A stretch of DNA of 64,000 bases from VRUE01 sp963727465 (GTDB lineage: Bacteria; Actinomycetota; Thermoleophilia; Solirubrobacterales; 70-9), in assembly GCA_963727465.1 (NCBI GenBank), contig CAVSGL010000006.1:85233-149232 (forward strand), given 5' to 3'. Position numbers and translations under genes: made by a program. The notes under the pieces were generated by a model. It had not been told where the DNA came from, ran no database searches, and saw nothing but the letters and a program-made list of their open reading frames with translations. This document shows positions 53,237-64,000 of this stretch, piece after piece. Position 1 is the first letter of the stretch. Each line of letters starts with the position of its first letter.

Positions 53237-56200
53237 CTGACCCTCCCTGCCGGGCGGCCCTGCCGCCCCTCGCTTGTAGAAATCCATGCGTCGATTGCGG
53301 CCGCGGTCGCGGGGGCGGCGCGGTCGATCAGGTCAAAGTGGTCGCCCTCGACCGTGACCGTCTCGACCGCCGCTCCCCAGGGGCGATCGGCGAGGTCGAA
53401 GCCGTCGAGCGGCTCGCTCGCGCTGACGAGCAGGGCCGGCGCGCCGAGGCCCTGCGGATCGAACTCGCCGAGCAGCGAGAGATAGCTGAACATCGCGGTG
53501 AGATTCGCGTCGTCGATCGCGACCAGGCCGTCGTCGCGTTCGAGCAGCGGGCCCAGCACCGCAGCGAACAGCCGCTGCGCGTCGTCGGGCGCGAACGGGT
53601 GCGAGTCGATCAGGGCGAGGCCGGCGGGCGGCTGCCCGGCGGCCTCGAGCGCTTCGGCGACGGCGCAGGCGATCGCGCCGCCGCTCGAGTACCCGGCGAG
53701 CACGATCTCCCCCGGCTCGCCGGCCGCCTGCGCCGCGCCCGCCAGCAGATCGATCAGGCAGGGCCAGGTGCCGGGGACGAGCTCCCCCTGGCGAAACCCG
53801 GGCAGGGAAATCGCCGCGACCGAGCGCCGCTCGGGGAAGCCGGCGGCGAGGCGCGCGAACTGGTGCGCGCCGGACCCGGCAACGACCGAGGGAATGCAGA
53901 CGACGGTCAGCGAGCTGCCGTGCGAGAGCGGCGTCGGCTCGGGCGGCCGCTCGAGCTCTCCGGCGGTGGAGAACGACGGGCGGAGCCGCGCCGCCTCGCT
54001 CAGCAGCGGGATCGCCTCGGCGGGGGAGCCGGCGCGGTGCATGCGGCGGAAGATCTCGGTCAGCGTCCCCGGCCCCGCGGGCCCGCCGGCTTCGCCCTCC
54101 GGCGCCTCTCCAGCGGCGGCCCGGGCGATCTCCAGCGCGAGGAAGTCGGCGACCCCGTCCAGGGTCGGGTGGTCGAAGGCGAGGGTCGGCGGCAGCGCCA
54201 GCCCGGTCTCGCGCGCGAGCCGGTTGCGAAATCCGATCGCGGCGAGGGAGTCGAAGCCGAGTTCGACCAGGGTGCGGCCGGCGTCGAGCTCCTTCGGGTC
54301 GGTGCGGCCGAGCACCGCCGCCGCGTGAACGCGGACGGCTTCGAGGGCGGCCGCGTGCGCCTCGGCGCCCGGGAGGTCCGGAATGCGGCGCCAGCTCCTG
54401 GGGTCGCGCAGGGTCCGGCGCGGGGGCCGCGGGGCGGAGCGCGCCGCGCGCGCGGCCTCGAGCTGGGCGGGGTCGAGCGGCTGGGTCTTCAGCGAGCCGA
54501 CCGACAGCACCGGCTCCCCCTCGGGGTCGGTGGCCTCCAGCGCCATCTCGCGCTCTCCGAGCGGAGAGATCCGTAGGCGCAGCTCCGGAGCGCCGTACAG
54601 ACCGGAGTCGACGTTCTCGGGACCCGGCAGCGATACCTCGGCGTAGATCGCCTCGTCGTCTCGGTAGGCGGCGCTGACGCCCTGAAAGAGCGGGCCGTAG
54701 TCGAGGCCGATCTCGGCCAGGCGGTCATAGAGCAGCTCGCTTTGCAGCGGCTCGGCTCCCGGGGGCGGCCAGGGGCCCTGCTCTGGGGGTGGCGGGGGTT
54801 TGCCCTGCGGCGCCAGCAGGCCCTCGGCGTGGGTCAGCCACTCCCCCTCCCCGTCCTCGCTCCGCTCTCCCGCGGGGCGGGAGTAGATCGAAAGCGCTCG
54901 CTCGCCTGCCTCGCCTGGCTCGCCGAGGCGCACCCCGATCGCCACCGGGTCCTGCTCGGAGAGCACCAGGGGGGCCTGGAGGGTGAGCTCTGCGAGCTCG
55001 GGGCAGCCGAGGCGCTCGCCGGCGTAGATCGCCAGCTCGGCGAAGGCGGTGGCCGGCAGCAGGACGGCGCCGGCGACGGCGTGGTCGGCCAGCCAGGGGT
55101 GGGTCTGGGTGGAGATGCGGCCGGTGAGCAGCAGGCCCTCGCCGGGCAGCTCGACGCTTGCCCCGAGCAGGGGGTGATCGACCGCTGCCTGGCCCAGCGA
55201 GGGGGCGTCGCCGCCGCCCTGGTCGGAGGCGAGCCAGTAGCGCTCGCGCTGGAAGGGGTAGGTGGGCAGGGGGACGGGCTCTGCGCCCGGGTGCAGGGCA
55301 TCCCAGTCGAGCGCTGCCCCGTTCGCCCAGGCGGCGCCGAGGGCGCCGAGGGCGCTCTCGGGCTCGGGGCGGTCGGTTCGCAGCAGCGGCGCCGCCAGGG
55401 GGGCGGGCTCGGGCAGGCACTGGGCGGCCATCGCGCTGAGGACGCCGTCGGGGCCGAGCTCCAGCAGGGTGCCGGCGCCGGCGGCGGCGATCTGGGCGAG
55501 CGAGTCGGCAAAGCGCACCGGCTCGCGCACCTGGCGCACCCAGTAGGCGGGGTCGGTGGCCTGCTCGTCGCTCAGGAGCTCGCCGCTCAGGTTGGAGACG
55601 ATCGGGATCTGGGGCGGCTGGTAGTCGAGCTCCTTCGCCACCGCTTCGAAGTCGGCCAGCATCGGCTCCATCAGGGGCGAGTGGAAGGCGTGGCTGACCC
55701 GCAGGCGCGAAGTGCGGCGCTCCCTTGCCTGCCAGTGGGCCTCGAGCTCTGCGATCGCCTCCCGGGCGCCGGAGAGGACGAGCGCGCGGGGGCCGTTGAT
55801 CGCGGCGATCGAGAGCTCCGCCTCGCGGCCGGCGATCGACTCCGCCGCCTCCTCCTCGCCGGCCTCGATCGCCAGCATCGCCCCGCCCTGCGGCAGGGCG
55901 CCCATCAGGGCGCCGCGGGCGCAGACGAGCCTCGCCGCGTCGGGCAGGGAGAGCACCCCGGCGAGGTGGGCGGCGGAGAGCTCGCCGATCGAGTGGCCGG
56001 CCAGGAGCTCGGGGGCCGCCCCGAAGCTCTCGGCGAGGCCGAAGAGGCCCACCTGGAGGGCAAAGAGGGCCGGCTGGGTGTACTCGGTGCGGGCGAGCAG
56101 CTCGGCTGCGTCTTCCTCTTCGCCGAAGACGAGCGGGGCGAGCGGTCGGTCGAGGTGGGGGTCGAGCTCTGCGAGGGCCCGATCGATCGCCGCGGCGAAG

Positions 56201-59200
56201 GGCGCGGAGGCCGCGTGGAGCTCTGCGCCCATGCCGGGGCGCTGGGAGCCCTGGCCGCTGAACAGGTAGGCGAGCCTGGGGGCGCCGGCCGGCTCGGGGA
56301 GCTCGCCGCTCTGGAGTCCGTCGAGGCGCTCCAGCAGCTCCTCCCTGCCGGCCCCGACCACGACCGCGCGCCGCTCCAGGGCGGCGCGGGAGGCGAGGGT
56401 GTGGGCGACGTCTGCGAGCTCCAGCTCCGGGTGGGAGCGCAGGTGGGAGCCGAGGCGGGCGCCGGCGGAGCGCAGGGCGGCCTCGCTTCTGGCCGAGAGC
56501 GGCAGGGCGCAGACGCCCTCGATCGGGGGCGGGGGCTTCTCCTCGGGCTGCTCGTCTTTGTCTTGGTCCGGCGCCTCCTCGAGGATCAGGTGGGCGTTGG
56601 TGCCCGAGATGCCAAAGGAGGAGACGGCGGCTCTGCGCGGGTGCTCGCCCGGCTCCCAGGGGCGCGCTTCGGCGAGCAGCTCGATCTCGCCGTCTGACCA
56701 CTGCACGTGCGGGGAGGGGCTGTCGAGGTGCAGGCTGGCCGGCAGGGCGCCGTGGCGCATCGCCAGCACCATCTTGATCACCCCCGCGACTCCCGCCGCT
56801 GCCTGGGTGTGGCCGAGGTTGGACTTGACCGAGCCGAGCCACAGCGGGTCCCCCTGGCGCTCCTTGCCGTAGGTGGCGAGCAGGGCGCCCGCCTCGATCG
56901 GGTCCCCGAGGGAGGTGCCGGTGCCGTGGGCCTCGACCGCGTCCACCTCGGCGGGGGTGAGGCCGGCGTTTGCCAGCGCCTGGCGGATCACCCGCTCCTG
57001 GGAGGGGCCGTTGGGGGCGGTGAGGCCGTTTGAGGCGCCGTCCTGGTTGGTCGCCGAGCCGCGCAGGGTGGCGAGGACCGGGTGGCCGTTGCGCTGGGCC
57101 TCCGAGAGGCGCTCGAGCAGGACGATCCCCGCTCCCTCCGCCCAGCCGACTCCGTCGGCGGCGGCGGCAAAGGACTTGCAGCGCCCGTCGGGGGCGATGC
57201 CCCGCTGGCGGGAGAACTCGATGAACACGCCGGGGTTGGAGAGCACGGTCACCCCGCCGGCCAGGGCGAGGGAGCACTCCCCCGCGCGCAGCGCGGAGGC
57301 GGCGAGGTGGATCGCCACCAGCGAGGAGGAGCAGGCGGTGTCGACGGTCACCGCGGGGCCCTCGAGGCCGAAGGCGTAGGCGACGCGGCCCGAGATGACG
57401 CTGGTGGTCGTGCCGGTGCCGAGGTATCCCTCCACCTCCCCGCCTGCGTTGAGGCCGTAGGGGGCGGGGATCGCCCCGGCGAAGACCCCGGTGTCGGTGC
57501 CGCGCAGGGAGGTGGGGTCGATGCCGGCGTCTTCGAGCGCCTCCCAGGCGCCTTCCAGGAGCAGGCGCTGCTGGGGGTCCATCGCCAGCGCCTCGCGCGG
57601 GCTTATGCCGAAGAACTCGGCGTCGAAGAGGGCGGCGTCTTCGATGAAGCCGCCTTCTTTGGCATAGCTCGTGCCGGGGTGCTCTGGGTCGGGGTCATAG
57701 AGGCGCTCGAGGTCCCAGCCGCGGTCGCTGGGGAACTGGGCGATCGCGTCCTCGCCCTTGCTGAGGAGCTCCCAGAGCTCCGCGGGGGAGCCGACCCCGC
57801 CGGGGTAGCGGCAGGCGAGGCCGACGATGGCGATCGGCTCCTCTTTGCGCACCGCAATCGTGCGGGCCGGTTGGGCGGCGGCGCTCTGCCCGCTTGCCCT
57901 CTGGCGCAATAGCTCGGCCACCGCCGCGGGCGTCGGATGGTCGAAGACCAGGGTCGAGGGCAGGCGCAGGCCGCTGGCCTGGGAGAGGCGGTTGCGCAGC
58001 TCGACCGCGCCGAGGGAGTCGAAGCCGATCTCTTTGAAGGCGCGCTGTGGGTCGATCGCATCGCCTGAGGGGTGCCCGAGGACCGCGGCGACGTGTCCTT
58101 TGACCAGCTCGAGGACGAGCGCTTGGCGCTCTGACTCGGGCACCGCGGCGAGGCGCTTTGCCAGCGAGCCGCTGGGGGTGCGGGAGGTCGGGACGCGGAC
58201 GAGCTCTGCGAGCAGGGTCGGCAGGGCGCCCTCGCGCGCCTGGGCGCGCAGGGCGCCGAGCTTCAGGGGCAGCGGGAAGAGCAGGGGGGTTGGCTGGGCG
58301 CGGGCCGCGTCGAAGAGCTCCAGGCCGCGCTCGGCTGCTGAGCGGCGCCACCCCCTGGCGGGCGAGGCGGGCGCGGTCTTTGTCGGCCAGCTCCCCGGTC
58401 ATCGAGCTGGCCTGCTCCCACAGGCCCCAGGCGAGGGAGGTTGCCGGCAGGCCCTGGGCCTGGCGGCGGGCGGCGAGCGCGTCGCAGAAGGCGTTGGCGG
58501 CGGCGTAGTTGGCCTGGCCGGGGTTGCCGAAGGTGCCGGCGGCCGAGGAGAAGAGGACGAACTGGGAGAGCTCCGCGTCCCTGCTCAGCTCGTGCAGGTG
58601 GTGGGCGGCGTCCGCCTTGGGGGCAAAGACGGTGTCCAGGCGCTCGCGGTCGAGCGAGTCGAGGACGCCGTCGTCGAGCACGCCGGCGGCGTGCACGATC
58701 GCCCCCAGGGGGTGCTCTGGGGGGATCTGGGCGATCGCCTCGGCGAGGGCTTCCCTGTCGGCGACGTCGCAGGCGAGGATCTGCGCCTCTGCGCCCGCCT
58801 GCTGAAGCTCTGCCTTCAGCTCCCCGGCGCCCTGCGCTTCTTCTCCGCTGCGGCTCAGCAGGAGCAGGTGGCGGGCGCCGTGGGCCTCGGCCAGGTGGCG
58901 GGCGACCAAGGCGCCGAGGCCGCCGGTGGCGCCGGTGATCAGGACGGTGCGCTCGGGGTTTAGCGGCTGCGGGACCGAAAGCACGATCTTGCCGACGTGC
59001 CGGGCCTGGCTCAGGAAGCGGAAGGCGTCGGCGGCATTGCGCAGGTCCCAGGTCCTGATCGGGGCGTGCTCGAGCACGCCGCGCTCGAACAGGTCGAGCA
59101 GCTCGACCAGCATCTCCTGGATGCGGTCCGGGCCCGCTTCGATCATGTCGAAGGCGCGGTACTCGACCCCGGCGTGGGCGGCGGCGATCTCCCCCGGGTC

Positions 59201-62200
59201 GCGGATGTCGGTCTTGCCCATCTCGAGGAAGCGGCCGCCGCGCGGCAGCAGGCCGAGCGAGGCGTCGACGAAGTCGCCGGCAAGCGCGTTCAGGACCACG
59301 TCGACTCCCCCGCCGCCGCTGGCGCGCAGGAACTCCTGCTCGAACTCCAGCGTGCGCGACGAGGCGATCCGCTCGTCCTCGATTCCGAGCGCGCGCACGG
59401 CGTCCCACTTGGGCGGGCTGGCGGTCGCGAAGACCTCGGCCCCGAGGTGGCGCGCGAGCTGCACGGCGGCCATGCCGACGCCGCCCGCGGCCGAGTGCAC
59501 GAGCAGCTTCTCGCCGGCCCGCAGCTCGCCGAGGTCGACCAGGCCGTAGTAGGCGGTGAGGAAGGCGATCGGGACCGAGGCCGCCTCGGTGAACGACCAG
59601 CCGGCGGGCACCGGCGCGAGCATGCGCCGGTCGGTCACCGCCAGCGAGCCGAACGCGTCGGGGATCAGGCCCATCACCCGATCGCCGGGCGCGAGGTCGG
59701 CCACCTCGGCGCCGACCTCGACGACCACGCCGGCGCCCTCGCCGCCGATCGTCGCCTCGCCGGGGTAGAGGCCGAGGGCGATCAGCGCGTCGCGGAAGTT
59801 GAGGCCGGCGGCGCGCATCGCGACCCGCACCTCGCCCGGGCCGAGCGGCGCCTCGGCGCTGGGGTTCGGCCGCGCGCTGAAATCCTCGAGCGTCCCCCCC
59901 TGCCCGGCCTCGATGTGCCAGGCGCCGTCCTCGTCATCAGCCTCCGCCCGCACCCTGGCAAGGCGCGCGCAGAGCGCCTCGCCCTCGCGCAGGGCCACCT
60001 GGGGCTCCCCGCTTAAGGCGATCGCCTGCGCCAGGGCCGCGGTCGATGCCTCGCTTGCATCGCTGTCGATCAACGAGAAGCGCCCGGGGTGCTCGGAGTG
60101 GGCGCTGCGCATCAGGCCGACCAGGGGGGCCTGGGCCAGGTCGGGGGACTCGCCCTGCCTTGCGGCGAGCGCTTCGCTGGTGATCAGGATGAGGCGCGAG
60201 TCCGCGAGCGGCTCCAGGGAGAGCCAGCGCTGAAGCAGGGCGAGGGTCTCGGCGCTTGCCCGGTGCGCGGCCGCGGGGAGCGCCTCCTTGCTCTGCGGGG
60301 CGGGGACGAGCACCGCTTCGGGCGCCGGCTCTCCGGCCTCGACCGCCTCCGCGAGGGCGTCGAGGCTCTCATAGGGGGTGGCGGCGCCGAGGGACTCGAG
60401 CGGAGCGCCGAGCACCGCCAGGGGGCCGGCGGCGGGCTCTGCGGTCGGCGCGGGGCTCCAGCGCAGGGCAAAGAGCGAGTCCGCATGGGGCCTTGCCGCG
60501 GCGAGCTGGGCGGGATCGAGCGGTCTGCTCTTCAGCGAGCCGACCTCCAGCACCGGCTCCCCCGCGGGGTCGGTGGCGCTGAGCGCGATCTCATCCTCTG
60601 CGGTGGGGGCGATGCGCACGCGCAGCTCGGCGGCGCCGTGGGCGTGAAGCCTCACCCCGCCCCAGGCGAAGGGCAGGCGCAATGAGGCGCCCTGCTCGCT
60701 CAGAAGCGAGGCGTGCAGGGCGGCGTCGAAGAGCGCCGGGTGCAGGCCGAAGGCGCTTGCGGGGTCGGTCTCGGTCGCGGGCAGGGCGACCTCGGCGTAG
60801 ATCGCCTCGTTGTCTCGGTAGGCGGCGCTGACGCCCTGAAAGAGCGGGCCGTAGTCGAGGCCGATCTCGGCCAGGCGGTCATAGAGCAGCTCGCTTTGCA
60901 GCGGCTCGGCTCCCGGGGGCGGCCAGGGGCCCTGCTCTGGGGGTGGCGGGGGTTTGCCCTGCGGCGCCAGCAGGCCCTCGGCGTGGGTCAGCCACTCCCC
61001 CTCCCCGTCCTCGCTCCGCTCTCCCGCGGGGCGCGAGTAGATCGAGAGCGCCCGCTCGCCTGCCGCAGCCGGCTCGCCGAGGCGCACCCCGATCGCCACC
61101 GGGTCCTGCTCGGGGAGCACCAGGGGGGCCTGGAGGGTGAGCTCTGCGAGCTCGGGGCAGCCGAGGCGCTCGCCGGCGTGGATCGCCAGCTCGGCGAAGG
61201 CGGTGGCCGGCAGCAGGACGGCGCCGGCGACGGCGTGGTCGGCCAGCCAGGGGTGGGTCTGGGTGGAGATGCGGCCGGTGAGCAGCAGGCCCTCGCCGGG
61301 CAGCTCGACGCTTGCCCCGAGCAGGGGGTGATCGACCGCTGCCTGGCCCAGCGAGGGAGCGTCGCCGCCGCCCCGGTCGGAGGCGAGCCAGTAGCGCTCG
61401 CGCTGGAAGGGGTAGGTGGGCAGGGGGACGGGCTCTGCGCCCGGGTGCAGGGCATCCCAGTCGAGCGCTGCCCCGTTCGCCCAGGCGGCGCCGAGGGCGG
61501 CGAGGGCGCTCTCGGGCTCGGGGCGGTCGGTTCGCAGCAGCGGCGCCGCCAGGGGGGCGGGCTCGGGCAGGCACTGGGCGGCCATCGCGCTGAGGACGCC
61601 GTCGGGGCCGAGCTCCAGCAGGGGCCGGCGCCGGCGGCGGCGATCTGGGCGAGCGAGTCGGCAAAGCGCACCGGCTCGCGCACCTGGCGCACCCAGTAGG
61701 CGGGGTCGGTGGCCTGCTCGTCGCTCAGGAGCTCGCCGCTCAGGTTGGAGACGATCGGGATCTGCGGCGGCTGGTAGTCGAGCTCCTTCGCCACCGCTTC
61801 GAAGTCGGCCAGCATCGGCTCCATCAGGGGCGAGTGGAAGGCGTGGCTGACCCGCAGGCGCGAAGTGCGGCGCTCCCTTGCCTGCCAGTGGGCCTCGAGC
61901 TCTGCGATCGCCTCCCGGGCGCCGGAGAGGACGAGCGCGCGGGGGCCGTTGATCGCGGCGATCGAGAGCTCCGCCTCACGGCCGGCGATCGACTCCGCCG
62001 CCTCCTCCTCGCCGGCCTCGATCGCCAGCATCGCCCCGCCCTGCGGCAGGGCGCCCATCAGGGCGCCGCGGGCGCAGACGAGCCTCGCCGCATCGGGCAG
62101 GGAGAGCACCCCGGCGAGGTGGGCGGCGGAGAGCTCGCCGATCGAGTGCCCGGCCAGGAGCTCGGGGGCCGCCCCGAAGCTCTCGGCGAGGCCGAAGAGG

Positions 62201-64000
62201 CCCACCTGGAGGGCAAAGAGGGCCGGCTGGGTGTACTCGGTGCGGGCGAGCAGCTCGGCTGCGTCCCCCTCTTCGCCGAAGACGAGCGGGGCGAGCGGTC
62301 GGTCGAGGTGGGGGTCGAGCTCTGCGAGGGCCCGATCGATCGCCGCGGCGAAGGGCGCGGAGGCCGCGTGGAGCTCTGCGCCCATGCCGGGGCGCTGGGA
62401 GCCCTGGCCGCTGAACAGGTAGGCGAGCCTGGGGGCGCCGGCCGGCTCGGGGAGCTCGCCGCTCTGGAGTCCGTCGAGGCGCTCCAGGAGCTCCTCCCTG
62501 CCGGCCCCGACCACGACCGCGCGCCGCTCCAGGGCGGCGCGGGAGGCGAGGGTGTGGGCGACGTCTGCGAGCTCCAGCTCGGGGTGGGAGCGCAGGTGGG
62601 AGCCGAGGCGGGCGCCGGCGGAGCGCAGGGCGGCCTCGCTTCTGGCCGAGAGCGGCAGGGCGCAGACGCCCTCGATCGGGGGCGGGGGCTTCTCCTCGGG
62701 CTGCTCGTCTTTGTCTTGGTCCGGCGCCTCCTCGAGGATCAGGTGGGCGTTGGTGCCCGAGATGCCAAAGGAGGAGACGGCGGCTCTGCGCGGGTGCTCG
62801 CCCGGCTCCCAGGGGCGCGCTTCGGCGAGCAGCTCGATCTCGCCGTCTGACCACTGCACGTGCGGGGAGGGGCTGTCGAGGTGCAGGCTGGCCGGCAGGG
62901 CGCCGTGGCGCATCGCCAGCACCATCTTGATCACCCCCGCGACTCCCGCCGCTGCCTGGGTGTGGCCGAGGTTGGACTTGACCGAGCCGAGCCACAGCGG
63001 GTCCCCCTGGCGCTCCTTGCCGTAGGTGGCGAGCAGGGCGCCCGCCTCGATCGGGTCCCCGAGGGAGGTGCCGGTGCCGTGGGCCTCGACCGCGTCCACC
63101 TCGGCGGGGGTGAGGCCGGCGTTTGCCAGCGCCTGGCGGATCACCCGCTCCTGGGAGGGGCCGTTGGGGGCGGTGAGGCCGTTTGAGGCGCCGTCCTGGT
63201 TGGTCGCCGAGCCGCGCAGGGTGGCGAGGACCGGGTGGCCGTTGCGCTGGGCCTCCGAGAGGCGCTCCATCAGGAGCAGGCCGAGGCCGTCGGAGAAGCC
63301 CGCCCCGTCGGCTGCGGCGGCAAAGGACTTGCAGCGCCCGTCGGGGGCGAGGCCCCGCTGGCGGGAGAACTCGATGAACACGCCGGGGTTGGAGAGCACG
63401 GTCACCCCGCCGGCCAGGGCGAGGGAGCACTCCCCCGCGCGCAGCGCGGAGGCGGCGAGGTGGATCGCCACCAGCGAGGAGGAGCAGGCGGTGTCGACGG
63501 TGACCGCGGGGCCCTCGAGGCCGAAGGCGTAGGCGACGCGGCCGCTGACCACGCTGCCCGACACCCCCGTGCCGAGGTAGCCCTCGAGCTCTGCGGGGAC
63601 GGCGTCCGGGCCGTTGCCGGTGGCGTAGTCCTGGTACATCACCCCGGCGAAGACCCCGGTGTCGGTGCCGCGCAGGGAGGTGGGGTCGATGCCGGCGTCT
63701 TCGAGCGCCTCCCAGGCGCCTTCCAAGAGCAGGCGCTGCTGGGGGTCCATCGCCAGCGCCTCGCGCGGGCTTATGCCGAAGAACTCGGCGTCGAAGAGGG
63801 CGGCGTCTTCGATGAAGCCGCCTTCTTTGGCATAGCTCGTGCCGGGGTGCTCTGGGTCGGGGTCATAGAGGCGCTCGAGGTCCCAGCCGCGGTCGCTGGG
63901 GAACTGGGTGATCGCGTCCTCGCCCTTGCTGAGGAGCTCCCAGAGCTCTGCGGGGGAGCCGACCCCGCCGGGGTAGCGGCAGGCGAGGCCGACGATGGCG
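53230..64000 (-). CDS. Modular type I polyketide synthase, C-terminal modules (upstream part outside window; two frameshifts)
   Basis: Read leftward, the domains are: module A KS (63999-about 62730), AT (62610-61690), DH (61330-60620), ER (59920-58980), KR (58960-58350), ACP (58110-57910); terminal module KS (57850-56570), AT (56470-55540), shortened DH (55370-54630), ACP (54330-54130), TE (53960-53280). Visible sites: KS TACSSS, EAHGTGTSLGDP and SNLGHTQAAAG; AT GHSIG and HAFH (malonyl-CoA type); DH HAVAGAVLLP and FDAALHA (module A only); ER HSAAGGVGMAA; KR TGATGGLG and VLDD (B-type); ACP FDSL; TE GYSSGG and GDHFDL. One-base frameshifts near 61621 and 58344 cancel in frame; without them one continuous gene results. 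It is coupled to the MMPL exporter. Confidence 0.9.
54636..57832 (-). repeat. 3.2-kb direct repeat, copy in terminal PKS module (KS-AT-DH)
   Basis: Nearly identical to 60790-64000. Offsets between the copies are 6154 bp at the DH end and 6168 bp at the KS end; the 14-bp difference is explained by a 15-bp longer loop in the upstream KS and a 1-bp deletion there. Differences cluster in the KS (IPAPYGLNAGGE loop and VGWAEGAGIVLLERL). Confidence 0.9.
58338..58350 (-). other. Frameshift point in the PKS gene, end of KR
   Basis: On the minus strand GTGGCGCCGCTCAGCAGCC reads VAPLSS and then loses its sense. Removing one base of the AGCAGCC run restores VAPLSAERGLELFDAARAQP and joins the KR to the ACP in frame. 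A one-base insertion in the genome or an assembly error are both possible. Confidence 0.8.
60790..64000 (-). repeat. 3.2-kb direct repeat, copy in upstream PKS module (KS-AT-DH, cut by window end)
   Basis: Nearly identical to 54636-57832, still matching at the right window edge, so the repeat may extend further. Here the KS loop reads MYQDYATGNGPDAVPAE and the later segment AGFSDGLGLLLMERL. Confidence 0.9.
61615..61628 (-). other. Frameshift point in the PKS gene, end of AT
   Basis: The terminal module reads CAGGGTGCCGG (forward strand) at the matching place near 55470, whereas here the sequence is CAGGGGCCGG, one base shorter. The loss switches AGAGTLLELGPDG to AGAGPCWSSAPTA. Restoring the T would join AT and DH in frame. 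Confidence 0.85.

Noticed and set aside
53230..64000. Three separate PKS genes, as the raw frames suggest
   Set aside because: Alignment of the two modules shows single-base shifts inside domains or right at domain edges; restoring them gives one continuous gene.

Overview
The window looks like chromosome from a high-GC actinobacterium, most likely class Thermoleophilia (Solirubrobacterales-like). This is inferred from the very GC-rich codon use, the TYANVASTLALFLALGG-type leader on the secreted repeat protein at 25865, several Cys-rich secreted proteins of a kind common in that group, and many probably leaderless genes with a TANNNT hexamer 6-8 nt before the start codon. No rRNA or CRISPR array was seen. 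One tRNA gene (Gly, CCC) is present.

Left end (1-7060): a partial glutathione S-transferase, SnoaL-like proteins and a SAM methyltransferase lead into a scrambled accessory zone. It holds a truncated SnoaL gene, a NERD-domain protein, an excisionase-like HTH gene, a frameshifted small gene, a tRNA-3'-end-like att relic, an ISAzo13-type insertion sequence with inverted ends, and debris of Xre/RES toxin-antitoxin loci.

Core stretch (7200-45750): an SDR enzyme, DUF2254 protein and a formylglycine-generating enzyme that faces its probable sulfatase client. Next comes a MalT-like LuxR regulator divergent from glutamate decarboxylase. A CGAAATCACCCG motif precedes the regulator/gadB pair, the sulfatase and a DUF7144-type membrane protein, which suggests a local regulon. 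Further on are a Ni/Co-type permease, PAP2 phosphatase, an ATPase-permease fusion, secreted surface proteins, a Dph6-like ATPase, DUF2252, an MFS exporter, dtd, a PIN/AbrB toxin-antitoxin pair, the alkane hydroxylase operon alkB-rubA-tetR, secG, ccmE-ccmF, an SDR gene bounded by large inverted repeats, a GT2 glycosyltransferase, and a 1000-residue secreted protein divergent from an ArsR-like regulator.

Defence islet (45765-49221): a two-gene operon encoding a DUF4231/SLATT membrane protein and a TIR protein with a multi-helix membrane tail, then tRNA-Gly, then an AbiEi/AbiEii pair with a near-perfect palindrome over its start codon. The SLATT/TIR pair is the best candidate here for a little-described conflict system.

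Right end (49224-64000): a leftward operon of a type I modular polyketide synthase (running off the window), an MMPL exporter, an isoprenylcysteine-methyltransferase-like membrane enzyme and a CPA2 cation/proton antiporter, with overlapping or nearly abutting genes. The PKS contains two almost identical 3.2-kb KS-AT-DH blocks, two compensating one-base frameshifts, and a terminal module with a shortened DH, no KR and a thioesterase. Together the genes suggest synthesis and export of a polyketide-derived, perhaps lipid-like, product.
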